Assembly: GCF_963678635.1 (NCBI RefSeq)
Contig: NC_087062.1
Location: 38,526,518-38,590,517 of the forward strand
Reading direction: 5' to 3'
Length of the DNA: 64,000 bases
DNA from: Symsagittifera roscoffensis
Lineage: Eukaryota > Xenacoelomorpha > Acoela > Convolutidae
Shown: piece by piece, positions 1 through 11,246 of the stretch
Layout: each line of letters starts with the position of its first letter
Numbering within the stretch: the stretch's first letter is position 1
Notes under the pieces: model-generated
The model's database searches: none
The model's input: the letters and a program-made list of their open reading frames with translations, nothing else
Told to the model about the DNA's origin: nothing
Made by a program: the position numbers and the translations under genes

Positions 1-1897
1 GCGTTTCTGTTATATATTTCCTGCAGCACATACCGTAATTGCCATATTCTGTACTAATTGCAATTTAACTGAGCCTACTTGATGGTTTTATTCTAAAATC
101 TACTATTGTTTCAAAGTTTCAAAAATTGTGATGAAAAGGAAAATTAAGAGTTTTATCTTGATCTGAGGCAACGGTAGTATTCAGGAGCGTTTGGAGAAAT
201 TTATAATTAGATTGCGGAGTTAAGAAATAATTATAAAAACAAGTTTTTTATATCTTTGAGTGTTCTCAACTTTTCTGATTGTTTTTGACCTCAGTATGAT
301 GTCTTTTTTAAAGAAAAAATCGATGTAGAATTCGATTACGTGAGATAAAAACAATTTTACTTTTAAAAATTGCAGATCTACGAAACTCGAAAATTTAGAA
401 AAATTCTCGATTTCTTCAACTGTTATTGAATGTGAAGAACTCTCTTTTACCGTTTCTTATGAAGCAGAGTCAAAAGTTCCACAATATGAGCATAAAATTC
501 AACAACCATGAGACGAAATTGAAGCTCAGATGCCCCATTTTGTGCCATGTTAACTAACTCGTGATAAAAAAAAACGAAGTCACACGTATATATTACCACA
601 TTGAATGTGTGTTCAAATTATACAATTTCATGCGAAGACAAGCCGGACTATATGAGCAAACATATTGCTGTTATGATTATATGGTTCATGGACCTCTGAG
701 TGTGAGCAAGCCGCTGACTTCAAGTGGTGTAATATTTGAAGAAAACCAAAGACCCATGATAAGAATCAACATTACATTGTTTGTGGCCTTCATGGTACAA
801 ATTTCAATTGAGTTCTCCGATTATTTGAACTTTCATTGTCGATGTGATCAAAAGAAATCACTTCGCCAATGATTTGATGGTTTAATTTAACAATCAATGT
901 AGAAAAAGTTCAGGTGCGGATAGTTTTTTCGCTAATTAAGGCCGCTTTCTTTCTTCGCTTTGCTTGACAGAGTTTTTGATATGAGCTTTTCGTTAAACTA
1001 AAAGCCCAGTTTCTCATTAAGTATATCAGATGAGGTGCTGAAGTTTGACCAAACGTAGTAAAATGAAGGTATATTTATTAGAGGGATGGCATATTTTTTA
1101 CAAGCACTTTAAAGAGAAATTGTTATGCTCATGGATCAAAATTTGGTTTTTAAATTAAAAACGAGTTCTTGACACTCAAAAACTTTTACACTGACGTTGA
1201 CCAATTGTGTGATTACTAAAATTGCGATGACTGAAAACAAAAATCATACTGAGCCATTTCTTTCTTAAGCCACTAGAAAATCAATGTTTCCATTTAATTT
1301 ATGAGTTTTAAACCGTTGATAACTGGAACTACATTAAATTCTTTTGTTTTCTTTTTCGAAAACTTAAAATGTTAGAAAATACAACTAACTGACAGCGGAG
1401 TTCAATTTTTAACTTTTTAGAGTTCCTTTAGTAGTTCTGATGAATGATCAATTTAGAAACCAAAGTATGAACAAAACTTTTATGAAATGTTGCATTTTCG
1501 ATTTTTATCTTTTGATTGACTTATCCAATATCGCTGTTGAAAAAATATATACAAAAAATTAGATTCGATAAGTATATACAAAAAAGTATATATTATCAAA
1601 CTTTATTTTCCTCAAATAATTGTTGACACAATCTATTTAGTTCATTAGCACTGCCAATCAAATTAAACTTTCAAATGGTTTCTCTCATTAACATATGGAA
1701 ACTTTTTTGAAAAACCTAGCCCGAATCGCCACTGACAAGGCTTTAAACTGTTCGATGTTTCTCTATGGCATGTAACTCAGTGATAAAAGGCCTACCCCAA
1801 TGAAAAAAAATTATCCACACTTTTCTCAAAAAATGACGCATCAGCTACAAAAGCTCCAGATATTGAATTTTTAGAGTTTTTTTTATTTTAGGGACTT
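1..1897. other. AT-rich stretch without recognisable gene
   Basis: I see no coding region I can support. The longest frame (about 561-872, +) has no recognisable domain and the composition of the surrounding non-coding DNA. Short A and T runs are frequent. No repeat family shared with the rest of the window was noticed here. Confidence 0.5.
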
Positions 1898-2370
1898 AAC
1901 AAGATTGCTCGTATCAAGGCGAAGCCCTGAAACCTCCGACTGCATGTCAAGTTATCCGGAGTAGTGTTCCCGTAAAAAAAAAAAATTTGGAGTTTTGTTT
2001 CTTAAAATCATCCACCCATACGCTATTTAAAGTACAGAGTTAAATATTTTGCTTAAGGCGAAGTAATAAGAAGACCAAATAGCTTGCCTCAGTTCAACCT
2101 TTAAGACGGATTGAAACTCCGCTATCGCGTTTATAGCGCGAAATATAACGTTAATTATTTTCCAAATTGCCCGAATTGGCAGTCTTTAAACCCTCATAAG
2201 TTCTGACCTTCATAACAGCAAATGATCACAGGTAAACTATCTTATTTTGAGCTCAACAAAACAATTATTTCTGAATGATTTAAAAAATTCAGTCAAAATT
2301 GCAAATTAAAAAATTGAAATTTGTCTGGAGAAAAAAAACCAACCCGAGCACAAATATTCCGTCGGAACAA
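1898..2370 (+). repeat. R1 dispersed repeat, copy A
   Basis: First member of a non-coding family of about 0.5 kb. It opens with AACAAGATTGCTCGTATC, then a hairpin-like AAGGCGAAGCCCT, then a TCCGACTGC block. The middle holds the family landmarks: a CACCCATACGCCATTTAAAGTAC-like block, an AAGACGGATT block, a GCGCGAAATAT block and a GATCACAGGT block. It ends in CCCGAGCACAAATATTCCG and GTCGGAACAA. This is a diverged copy, shortened near its right end compared with the copies at 3.1 and 30.4 kb. No coding capacity is seen. Confidence 0.75.
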
Positions 2371-3110
2371 AAATTTTCTTAAATTGATATGTTTAGCGCC
2401 TTGAGATCATAACTTTGGTCGAAAACTACAGCCGAAATCCTAGATTTCAAGGCAGTTGTTTCTTAGAGTAAAAATTTGTATTACTCGGGGATGATTAAAA
2501 TAATTAATTATTTGAGTTTTGTTCAGCCAAAAAAGGAAAAATTTGTTATGTGAAAGATTTCTTAGCAATGTCTGTAAACATGGGTTAAATTTTCTACGAA
2601 AAATATAAATAATATGCAGCAGGCTCTGAAAAATGGAGAAATTTAATGAACGCAAATATCTTTCATTCAATACAAAAAAAATTGCGCTACCAAAACCAAA
2701 CCAAATTTTAATCAGTTACTGGCCACCAAACCAAATGCTTACAACTTACTGTCCACCTATTGTAGATAAATTTTTTACTGCTTTTTCTTTTATGTTTTCT
2801 TTTCGTAGCTTGTGCACGCACGCGTTAATTGCGTTCGCTGTCTTGAAAAGATCCAACTTTGTGTGGTCGTTTTGCGCTCCGTCGAAAGCGTGCTATTTAA
2901 ATTTTCTCTAGAAAATTGTTTAATGAAAACAGCTATGCGGATATTCCAAAGACAGTCAGCTCAATTTGTCTGTGCAACTTAGCTAGCAACTAGGCGTGCA
3001 TCCAAAATTTTCTCGAGAAGAGGTTTTCAATAAACCTAAACAATAAATCAAAATGTAAATATTTAGGTCAACGAATGTAATTGTTCCGACTTTCGATACC
3101 AAAGTAACGG
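2371..3110. other. AT-rich spacer with an orphan R1 end
   Basis: No gene is supported; two small overlapping frames on opposite strands (2440-2670, 2633-2911) have no domain. Bases 3081-3110 hold an isolated piece of the R1 right terminus (TTGTTCCGACTTTCGATAC followed by AAAGTAACGG), directly abutting copy B. It is probably a remnant of an earlier or rearranged copy. Confidence 0.5.
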
Positions 3111-3641
3111 AACAAGACGGCTCGTATCAGGGCGAAGCCCTGCATGTTCCGACTGCCTTTTAAGGTTTTATGGAGCAGTAATAACATTAGAAAATTAAAT
3201 GTAATAAAATAAAAAGAATTTTTTATCTACAAAATTTGAAATTTTTAATGAAACTCATCCCCCCACACGCCATTTAAAGTACAAAAAGATAAATTTAGCT
3301 CCTTGTAACAAATCAGTTATGGCAGATTAGCTTCTTTCAACCAATTTGGAACAATTTTAAGACGGATTAACTCACCACTTACACGTTAATAGCGCGAAAT
3401 ATATCGCACGTTAATTGTCCCGAATTGGCCAAAATGGCAGTCTTTAAACCCAGATAATTTTATGAAAAATGATCACAGGTGAAACATATTTTCAATTTTG
3501 AGCTCAGGACAACAATACCTTTCGAATGATCTTTAAAAATTCCGTCAAAAATGGCTAGCTAAAAAGTCAAAATTTGTCTGAAGAAAAAAAAAACCCACCC
3601 CGAGCACAAATATTCCGTTACTTTCGTATCAAAAGTCGGAA
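3111..3641 (+). repeat. R1 dispersed repeat, copy B (left arm of inverted pair)
   Basis: A near full-length R1 copy. It starts AACAAGACGGCTCGTATC, followed by the hairpin CAGGGCGAAGCCCTG and TTCCGACTGCC. The body carries CACACGCCATTTAAAG, the GCGCGAAATATATCGC block, AATGATCACAGGTGAAAC, and the terminal CACCCCGAGCACAAATATTC plus ACTTTCGTATCAAAAGT. It is immediately followed by an inverted copy, forming a palindrome of about 1 kb. Confidence 0.85.
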
Positions 3642-4143
3642 ATAATTGTGCTCGGGGTGGGTTTTTTTTTCTTCAGACAAATTTCGACTTTTAACTAGCC
3701 ATTTTTGACGGAATGTTTTTAGATCATTCGAAATTTATTGTTTTCCTGAGCTAAAAATTGAAAATATGTTTCACCTGTGATCATTTTTCGTGAAGTTACA
3801 GGGGTTTAAAGATTGCCATTTTGGTCAATTTGGTACAATTAACGCGCGATATATTACGCGCCATTAACGCGTAAGCGAAGAGATAATCCGTCTCAGAAAT
3901 CGTTCCAAATTGTTTGAAAGATACTTATTTGCCATAAGTGATTTGTTATAAGGAGCGAAATCTATCTTTTTGTGTTTTAAATGGCGTGTGGGGGGATGAT
4001 TTTCATGAAAAATTTCAAATTTTAGAAAATAAAATTTTAATTCAGTTTTTTTTACATTTATTTTTTAATGTTATTACTGCTCCATAAACTTTAAGAGGCA
4101 GTCGGAACATTCAGGGCTTCGCCCTGATACGAGCAGTCTTGTT
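3642..4143 (-). repeat. R1 dispersed repeat, copy C (right arm of inverted pair)
   Basis: Reverse-oriented R1 copy. It begins with TGTGCTCGGGGTGGG and ends with GGAACATTCAGGGCTTCGCC, then CTGATACGAGCAGTCTTGTT. It pairs along nearly its whole length with copy B with essentially no spacer. It lacks the outermost ~30 bases (TTCCGACTTTCG end) seen in other copies, so the palindrome centre lies at the shared terminal side. Confidence 0.85.
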
Positions 4144-6076
4144 ATCTTTAAATGCAAAAAAAACTCATTTTGTTGTTCACTTAGATAGCGTTAGTTAAAC
4201 GCTTTTAGACCGCAAGGAAACTATTCATCCTCAGAGTTCAAAATTTGGAAAATTTTTTCATCTGCGATAGATTTTGTAAGTTGCTATTTGGCCAAATTCT
4301 AGACCTGTTCAATCGTACTGTGAAGTTTGATCTATGATTTTGAAAAAAATAGCGATTTTCCATGTGTTGTTCAGTATCACTCACTGAAATTGTTCCTGAT
4401 AGTAATTAGGCAAGCTAATTGGTAATAATGTTTTATATTCTTTTCACGACTTGAACTTTAAACTCACTTTTGATATTGATAGTACAACGTTTATAGTTCA
4501 AAGGCTTTGTAGCCAAAGGCATTCCCCAAACAATCAGGCAGGGCTTTGCTTTTTAATAGGGCAAAACATATAGGGATCATTGATAGAGCTTGTCATCCGA
4601 CCAATTTTTGTTTATATTTAGGTTTTTATTACGCTAATTAGTTTTTTTTCACTAGCTAAAATAGAGTTTACAGTTGAAACAAATTTTGTGTGTTTAGGCT
4701 CATTAACTGCCGTTTTTTGGGTGCCCTAAAGTTATTTCGTTTGTTTTTATTCTAACAAAAATAAGAAATTGAGTTTGATGCTTGTCAATAAGGAATTTCT
4801 TCTATCAACTTGCGTGCGTTCACACACAGTTCATAAAAAAATCAGGACGTGAAAATTTTTGTATATATTGAAATATTTAATCTTCATCGTGCGCCCAATC
4901 GGCATGAGAACCTTATTACATGCATGCTCGCAAAAGATCTGTAGAGGTTGTTTAAGAAACGGTTTTAAAGTGAGAAAACAGTTGTTTTAGCTTGTGAAAA
5001 ACAAGTGAAAAACAAGCGTGATTACATGAATTTTTCGTTGATTAAAGCGTTTTTGCAACTGCCTTTTTTCACAGAATCGGGAAATCAATTCCCTATTGTC
5101 GGCCCTCTGATAGTCAATGAATTCTCTCGTGCGTAAACAGTTGCGAAACAACTACTTATTGTTCGAGTAACTTTCGAGTGATTTGTTGTCACTTTAAACC
5201 AGTATTATTAAAACAATTTTGACGGAAAATATTGTTTTCTATCAAGAAAAAATGTTGATACCCTTGGTTCAAAAAAAACATATCACGGGGCTTTTAATTC
5301 AAGGAGGTATGGCGGTTGAATTTTAGGATAAGCATTGGTTCCTTTTTCATAATCAAAATTCTAATTATTCTTCAAAATGAAGTAATTTATATAAAAAAAG
5401 ACGCTGCATTGAGTTTAGACGCTACGTTAAATGCTGAACAAACTGCTTGAAGGAATCCGCGAACAGCATTTTAGATGATCAAGAGATGACCGTCGTTAAA
5501 ATAAAGATGAGGTTCGCGATTATGTAGACTGGGCCATGTTAATTAATCTAATGTAAAAACTTTGAGTTCTGTCTGGCGACCTGCCACTTGAGCTTGTCGA
5601 ACTCTATCTTGACTGGCGTATGCTAAAACAAAATGTGCAGTTGATTTAATGATTTTGAAACATGTAGTTGCCTTCAAAATTGAATTTTACCAAACATCCA
5701 TTATCGCGTATACACATGGCGCAGCCAGCGGAAAATAGTGAGGGTACCCATTGAAAACTGAGTCACTTTGGGATTCCTTGTAGCCAAAGACGCCTGCATA
5801 CTGGAAAAATGAAGTGTTAAATACCACTGAGCCACGATTGTCAAAATTTATATCGAACCTGACGATTTTTTTGCAGCGATAGCGATATCGGCATTACTGG
5901 GAGACGTAAGCAGGCAAAACAGTCTCTGTTCGGAAAAGAAGCTGCAGTCAAACCTGTTATTATGTATTGAAGACAAAGAGCAATGGATCTTCAAAGCGCT
6001 ATGGATCTTGAACGCTCAAAAACCTGAGCAAATGTTAAACCCGAGAGATACCTAAGGATCCTGGACGAAATGAAAA
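4144..6076. other. AT-rich DNA upstream of the first gypsy relic
   Basis: No gene recognised. Composition becomes less AT-rich after about 5.4 kb, which suggests that the 5' part of the decayed retroelement (Gag matrix/capsid) may lie at 5.4-6.07 kb, but no motif supports this. Confidence 0.35.
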
Positions 6077-6526
6077 ATGGAACGCACGAATGGGTTTTGC
6101 TTCAAAGCGGAAAATCACGGAGCAAGAACATGTGAATTAGGTGAATCTTGCGCGAACACGCATTTGCGTTATATGACTGTGTTTTTCTGTTTTTTTGCTC
6201 GGCAATGTGAATTCGCTAATTCGAGGCGGCGCAATGTGATTTCACTAATACGACTGAAACGACAGTTTTACTATGAATTGGAGAGAATCCGGCTGTCAAC
6301 GAGAACATTCACGCTCAACAAAATTTTGCTTTGTCATAAAACTTTTACACCGGGATGGCAGCGTAGTTGTTGGCTCCGGACATTACCATCAAGCAGGAAC
6401 CGGCAGGAAGCATCAGAAGAGGATCAGGATATTTTTGTAATTGCGGGCACGGGGCAGAGAAAGCGCAACGGTGCAAACTCAGCAAGCGGTAGGAGTGCTT
6501 TAATTGTGTTTTACCTTGAGACTTAA
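6077..6526 (+). pseudogene. Gag remnant with degenerate zinc knuckle
   Basis: The frame starts with residues resembling a nucleocapsid CCHC box: CFKAENHGARTC at about residues 8-19 fits C-x2-C-x4-H-x4-C with the second cysteine replaced. The rest of the 149-residue frame is not recognisable and turns basic and glutamine-rich. Its position directly 5' of a retropepsin fragment fits the Gag C-terminus. Assignment rests on one short motif plus context. Confidence 0.4.
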
Positions 6527-6789
6527 TCCAAACAGCCCTGCATGGAACAGAATGTTACGTGCAAAAACGCATGTCGAAAACTTGGCCATTTTGAGAGAAT
6601 CTACGGGGTAGTAAGAGGTGGTATTAAGCAGTGGAGAGGAGAGCCGAGTAGGATTAGTCCGTGGCGAAGTAGAGCATCACCAGAGTAGACAAAATATCTA
6701 GAGCAGTAGAATGCACGAGGAACACGTGGGATTGTTCAATCAGCAGCGGGGAGATGGGGAAGAAGTATCCTAATCCTCTGCGTCGAACG

Positions 6790-7260
6790 ATTATACAACG
6801 ATGGACATGAAGAAAAAATACATAGTCAAACTGAATATTCCGGGATCCAGAGTTCAGGCTAGAGTATCCGGAGAGAAGATTTGATTATGGATGGACAGGA
6901 CGTTCACCGTCACCATACTCAGCATGAGTGACCAGAAACTAGCGTTCGGTAAGACAAATATCCACTGCAACCAGCAAAGGATGATGTTTTCTTTTTATAA
7001 CAACAACCAAATGCTTATATTGGGGATGGAGAAAGATACAATCGAACTGAACGGATGCGTAGCACAAGCCAAAAGTGTCTTTGATAGCAGGGAACCACCA
7101 GTTAATTCTGGGCGCATCTTTATTGGATCCTAAGGACATGAGTTGGTGCAAAGGGGGAGGGCGATGAGAATTGTAGAGAAGAAAGGCTTTGACAACGCAG
7201 ATGGAATTGATGAAAATTGCCTCTTTAATTGCTTTCACGGATAGGGGATAACCCACAACG
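6790..7260 (+). pseudogene. Retropepsin (protease) remnant, copy 1
   Basis: After frame shifting near 7070 the sequence reads through IAGNHQLILGASLLDP, a good match to the C-terminal retropepsin pattern with hydrophobic-hydrophobic-G before the last beta strand (ILG-x-x-L-L). The catalytic D-T/S-G was not found in a clean frame. The preceding MDMKKKYIVKLNIPG-like stretch (about 6800-6845) is probably the domain start. The two parts lie in different frames and are separated by stops. Confidence 0.5.
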
Positions 7261-7713
7261 CGAAAGTAAACGCTGAAATCATCGATTGTCTACAACTGTT
7301 TAGCAAAAGGGGCGTATCCTGCCTATCGGTCTCCAAGAAAAGGCAGACAGCAAAATAATGCGCTCAGTAAACGAGGGACACAAAGTCGGAATCCATAAGG
7401 GTTCTAACAAATTTTCATGCAAACCATAGTAATTACAGAACAGAAAGATGGGAGGAAAAAAGCATGAAATTGAATCGAAAGAATAAAACAAACAAGTACT
7501 ACAAAAACACATGTACCAAAATCACGTATTGTTGATTTAGTTGATGGGATAGGTCAAATGAGTCTCTACTTCAGGTTTAGGCAAAAGACCGAGAACAAAA
7601 AAAAAGTGAGCAAAACAAGTTTTTTTTTAATGAGGGTTTTCAGCAGGAACATACCAAATTTAAAAAAAAGTTTTACGGCCTAGCTTCGATGCCGGCTGAA
7701 CTTCCAAAAACTA

Positions 7714-7965
7714 TTGCTGCTTTGCGAAAAGAATTCCCACGCATTCATAGAAGACATACTAAACGTTTTGAAAGGTATGACAATTGAACACGTTCCGTTA
7801 GTAGAAACAGTGCTAAAAAAATTGGCCGTAGCTAGCGAAGCACGGAAACAACGCAAACGCGAACTCCAAATTACCGAACGTAATTGGCTTGAACTCGAAT
7901 CAGGAATAACGGAATTAGGCCTATTTTATGAAAACGCAAGCAATAGAAGTCTCGAAGTCACCTAA
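7714..7965 (+). pseudogene. Reverse transcriptase fragment (palm/thumb part)
   Basis: An 83-residue frame. The block TIEHVPLVETVLKKLAVA followed by a basic stretch and WLELESGITELG fits the conserved RT region after the YxDD box: HxxHxxxVxxVLxKL, then a K/C-rich turn, then fLGhxIsxxGI. The catalytic YxDD box itself is not in this frame. It sits between the protease and RNase H pieces, as expected. Confidence 0.5.
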
Positions 7966-8044
7966 ATCTAGAAAAATTTTGAAACCATCCATGGAATCCT
8001 TACAAAAACCTCCACAAGTTTTTTGACGGTTTTCTCTTGTTTAG

Positions 8045-8230
8045 ACTAGGTTAAAACGCCACGAAGACCTTTACTGAGACTAAGTACCAATTTTGTCTGG
8101 ACTTAGGCATGCAGCACCGCCTTTGAGCAGTTAAAGAAGACATTCGAAAACAATGTTGAGTTAAAGCATTTCGATATAAACCCCGAAACGCGTATAGATT
8201 GTGACGCCAGCCACGACGAGTTTTTGTGAT
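8045..8230 (+). pseudogene. RT-RNase H junction fragment
   Basis: The translation contains FVWT, then STAFEQLKKTFENNVELKHF, then DINPETRIDCDASHDE. This matches the Ty3/gypsy signature W-x-x-x-C-x-x-A-F-x-x-L-K ... L-x-x-F-D ... C-D-A-S, the start of RNase H with its first catalytic Asp. One frameshift/stop lies between FVWT and STAFE. Downstream RNase H residues are not recognisable. Confidence 0.75.
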
Positions 8231-9279
8231 GACAGACGAATACTAAAATAAAGTAGCTCGGACGGTTGATAACAAAAAATGATCAAGTCAAAATGCCTTA
8301 ACACCGCCGAGAAACAAAATCCACGAACGAATAATTAGAGTTGATAACCGTTTTGTAGGAAACAGAATCCTTTCGCAATCATATACATGGATTTTTACTC
8401 ACTGCAACATTGATCACAAAGCGTTATTGTAATGTTAAAAATCTCACCGAATAAAATCAAAACATGTTATAGCCAACTAACGCAATTCATGATCAATTAT
8501 CACGATTAAAGTTTTTTACTATGGAGCAAAAAAAGGATCGAAAGTGGATTCTGTGAAATAATTGTCACAATTCCTTTTTTGGAGGCGCCTGCAACGATGC
8601 ACCATTATGCAACATTTACAGTAACCAAAAAACTAAAACAGAATAATAACGCTTCAGTACCAGGGTAAAAGAAAAACAATAGAAAGAAGAGCTTTACCTT
8701 ACCCATCACAAACACTAACAAATTTAAAAAAACGACAGTCGAGGGCAATCCATCACGGAAAAAAAACGGAACCAATCAATAAGCGTTAGGCTATGCATAT
8801 GCAAATGACCATTCAAATCAATTACTGCCTCGAGAGGACCTGATGTCAATAAGTCAATGAGCGAGATATTTCCATACCAAAATTTTCGAGCAAAACAAGT
8901 GTTCTAAGCTTAGAGTTTGTGATCAAGCGATTAAGTTTTTTTTATATTAACAACTCTCCTGAAAACCCAAATAAATAAAATCTTTGCGAAAACATCAAAT
9001 CAATCTCGAATATAACAAAAATTAGTTTTGCAAGTCGACCCCCTAACTATTTTAAGATTGCCCTACCAAAATCCAAGGTTCTTGTACCCTCTGGGTCTAT
9101 CCGGTTATTGCGGCTGATTGCCGCAATGTGCGGTTAATTGATTACCCAGAACTTTTTAACCTCAAACTAGTGGAAGACAATCTGAAAAAGGAACGGATTC
9201 TGAACACTGTCACGGCCTCAATCCGGTACATGGACGCACTGGGCAAAATAAATATGACGCGCCTGGGTCAGTTCTGTGC
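8231..9279. other. Decayed retroelement interior, no readable domain
   Basis: This is expected to hold the rest of RNase H and the integrase N-terminus. I see only short fragments between stops, and the composition is intermediate between the coding relic and the flanking AT-rich DNA. A frame at about 9175-9280 (VEDNLKKERILNTVTASIR) is compatible with the connection domain but is not diagnostic. Confidence 0.35.
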
Positions 9280-9715
9280 CTAACATATAACGACTTTGCC
9301 GTGGAAGAAGACTGCTTATGGTTTGATGGCCGGTTAGCAATCCCGAAGGCTTTAATCACATCTATAGGCTCCATCACAAACATCATGGGAGAGACAAAAC
9401 TTTTCCACCCCGGGAGACGTATGATTCATTTTTTGCACCGGAATTTGTCAGCGAAAGCTAAATACTACAACTGCAGCCTGGAAGCAGGTAAAAATCTCAA
9501 ACCAGACATCTTCAAAGGAAATTAGGAAAAACGTATAAATCCAGGGAGTCAAAGAAAAACGTTCAACTGGATTTCTGGGGACAGATCGATTATGTATTTG
9601 GTCGCAATACGCGCACCATAGTGGCAGTAGATGTTTTCTCCTACTGGCAATCGGCATACGTTTGATCGAGTTATAAAACCAAAAGCGTAACAACGTCTTT
9701 AAAACGTATATAGCT
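9280..9715 (+). pseudogene. Integrase remnant, copy 1
   Basis: The first part (9301-9525) reads EEDCLWFDGRLAIPKALI, the typical spacer between RNase H and the integrase zinc domain, then a decayed H2C2 region and GKNLKP. After a frameshift, NVQLDFWGQIDYVFGRNTRT and IVAVDVFSYWQSAYV give the start of the integrase catalytic core with the first Asp (QLDFWG) and the second conserved strand (VDVFSYW). Frameshifts and stops make it non-functional. Confidence 0.75.
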
Positions 9716-9724
9716 ACGCAGCAT

Positions 9725-10185
9725 AGAGCTGAGTAGGATTAGTCAGTGGAGAAAATGAACATCACTGGAGTAGACAAAAAATCGGGAGCAGTGACCAAAA
9801 GTTAGCGTTCGGTAAGGCAAATATTAACTGCAGCCAGCAAAGGATTATTTTATGCTTATTTGGGGATGGCGGAAGCGGCAATCGAACCGAACGGGTGGGT
9901 AGCACAGTCCAAAGTGTCTTTGATAGCAGGGAACCACCAGTCAATTCTGGGCTCATCTTTATTGGATCCTTAGGACTGGAGTTGGTGCAAAGTGGAAGAG
10001 CGATGAGGATTGCAGAGGAGAAAGGTTGTGACAACGCAGATGGGCTTGATGAAAATTGTCTCTTTAATTGCTCTAACTAATAAGAATAATCCACAACTCA
10101 AAAGAAAACGCTGATTTTTTCGACTGTCTAGAGCCGTTTAGCAAAAGAAGTGTATCCTGCCTATCGATCTCTAGGAAAAGAAGAG
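9725..10185 (+). pseudogene. Retropepsin remnant, copy 2, inserted within integrase
   Basis: This is a diverged second copy of 6649-7345 that lacks roughly 6720-6905. It shares the GTAGGATTAGTC-type start, the GTTCGGTAAGRCAAATAT block, the TTGATAGCAGGGAACCACCA block and the TATCCTGCCTATCG end. The shifted frame gives AGNHQSILGSSLLDPLGLEL, a clear retropepsin C-terminal motif. It separates the two copies of the integrase core start. Confidence 0.6.
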
Positions 10186-10186
10186 C

Positions 10187-10450
10187 TAAATACTACAACT
10201 GCAGCCTGGAAGCCGGTAAAAATCTCAAACCAGACATCTCCAAAGGAAATTAGGAAAAACGTATAAGTCCAGGGAGTCAAAGAAGAACGTTCAACTGGAC
10301 TTCTGTGGACAGATCGATTATGTAATTAGTCGCAAGACGCACATCATAGTGGCAGTAGATGTTTTCTCTCATTGGCAATCGGCATACGTTTGATCGAGTT
10401 ATAAAACCAAGAGCGTAACAACGTCTTTAAAACGTATATCGCTACGCATG
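10187..10450 (+). pseudogene. Integrase remnant, copy 2
   Basis: Near-duplicate of 9456-9720: the same GCTAAATACTACAACTGCAG start, the same AAACGTATA, and the same VAVDVFSHWQSAYV core. It differs by scattered substitutions (for example W to C in QLDFWG, and loss of the GRNT block). It carries stops in the same places as copy 1, so the frame was probably broken before the duplication. Confidence 0.65.
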
Positions 10451-10559
10451 AGCTCATTAAGTGATCAAGTGTTTTTTTTGGAAATCAAACTTTGGAAATC
10501 AAACTTTTTGTTACTATGAAGGAATCGAAATCTAAAATTACCTCCAAAGGATCACAGAG

Positions 10560-11246
10560 AAAGGGGAATGGCGGAGAGAACCATCGGTTTGTTGAAAAGT
10601 TATATTTTAAAATACTTCAAGGAGAATGACAACCAAAATCTTCTCACGACAAAAAAAACCAAGGAAAGTTTAAGGAAACGATTTCACGGCTCCACAAAAC
10701 ATAAATTCATCATGGGTGTTGGACGAGCAGGAAATTATTTGAACGCTCGCGGGGTTGCTTTTAAGTCTTTGAAAGATAAAAGACGATCCGACATGCCGAG
10801 TAACCTGGGGCCCATTGATACATGCAACCTAAGAAGATGCTCGGAAACGGAGGGACACACGGGGCCATCAGAAGGACAGAGAAAAACCTTAAAAGCGCTA
10901 CTGACACCCTGCTTATCGGAGCGGAAAAAACCAAAAACGGAAGGTCCTTAAAAATGAAGCAAAATTTAAAAAGCAGAAGCTAAAACATGAAGAATTAAAG
11001 AGTCGAGTAAAGAAGAAAACAGCGAGGGCGAGGATGTGATCGACGGTGAGCATATAAAAAGTGAGCGAAGTTGACGAGACGACGAAAACGACAGAAGCCA
11101 ACGAGACTGTAAAGACCGCGACAATAGGAGCCGCAGGGCCTGCCGAAGAGCAGCCCAAGATACCGGCGAGAAAATCAACTCGTCATAGGAGAGATACCAC
11201 CATTATCGACGGCGTGATGATTTGGAGCAACACCGAGAAAAAGTAG
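10560..11246 (+). pseudogene. Integrase tail and post-integrase region
   Basis: The 127-residue frame starts MAERTIGLLKSYILKYFKEN, matching the catalytic Glu region of gypsy integrases (G-x-x-E-R-x-I-x-x-x-K). The remainder is basic and poorly conserved. A further frame at 11061-11246 (TRHRRD motif) may belong to the Pol C-terminal tail. The third acidic residue of the DDE triad is therefore present, but far from any intact core. Confidence 0.55.

Larger units (their letters stand above)
6077..11246 (+). mobile_element. Decayed Ty3/gypsy-type LTR retrotransposon, internal region (gypsy-1)
   Basis: Pieces of Gag and Pol occur in canonical order on the + strand: zinc knuckle (about 6.1 kb), retropepsin (6.8-7.2 kb), RT (7.7-8.0 kb), RNase H (8.05-8.23 kb) and integrase (9.3-10.7 kb). 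RNase H before integrase is the Ty3/gypsy order. All frames are broken by stops and shifts. A protease fragment and an integrase fragment reappear at 9.7-10.45 kb, out of order, so there was an internal duplication or a nested insertion of the same family. I did not find LTRs. The element is clearly inactive. Confidence 0.75.

Noticed and set aside
561..872. 103-residue frame (+)
   Set aside because: No domain, composition of non-coding surroundings, no supporting context.
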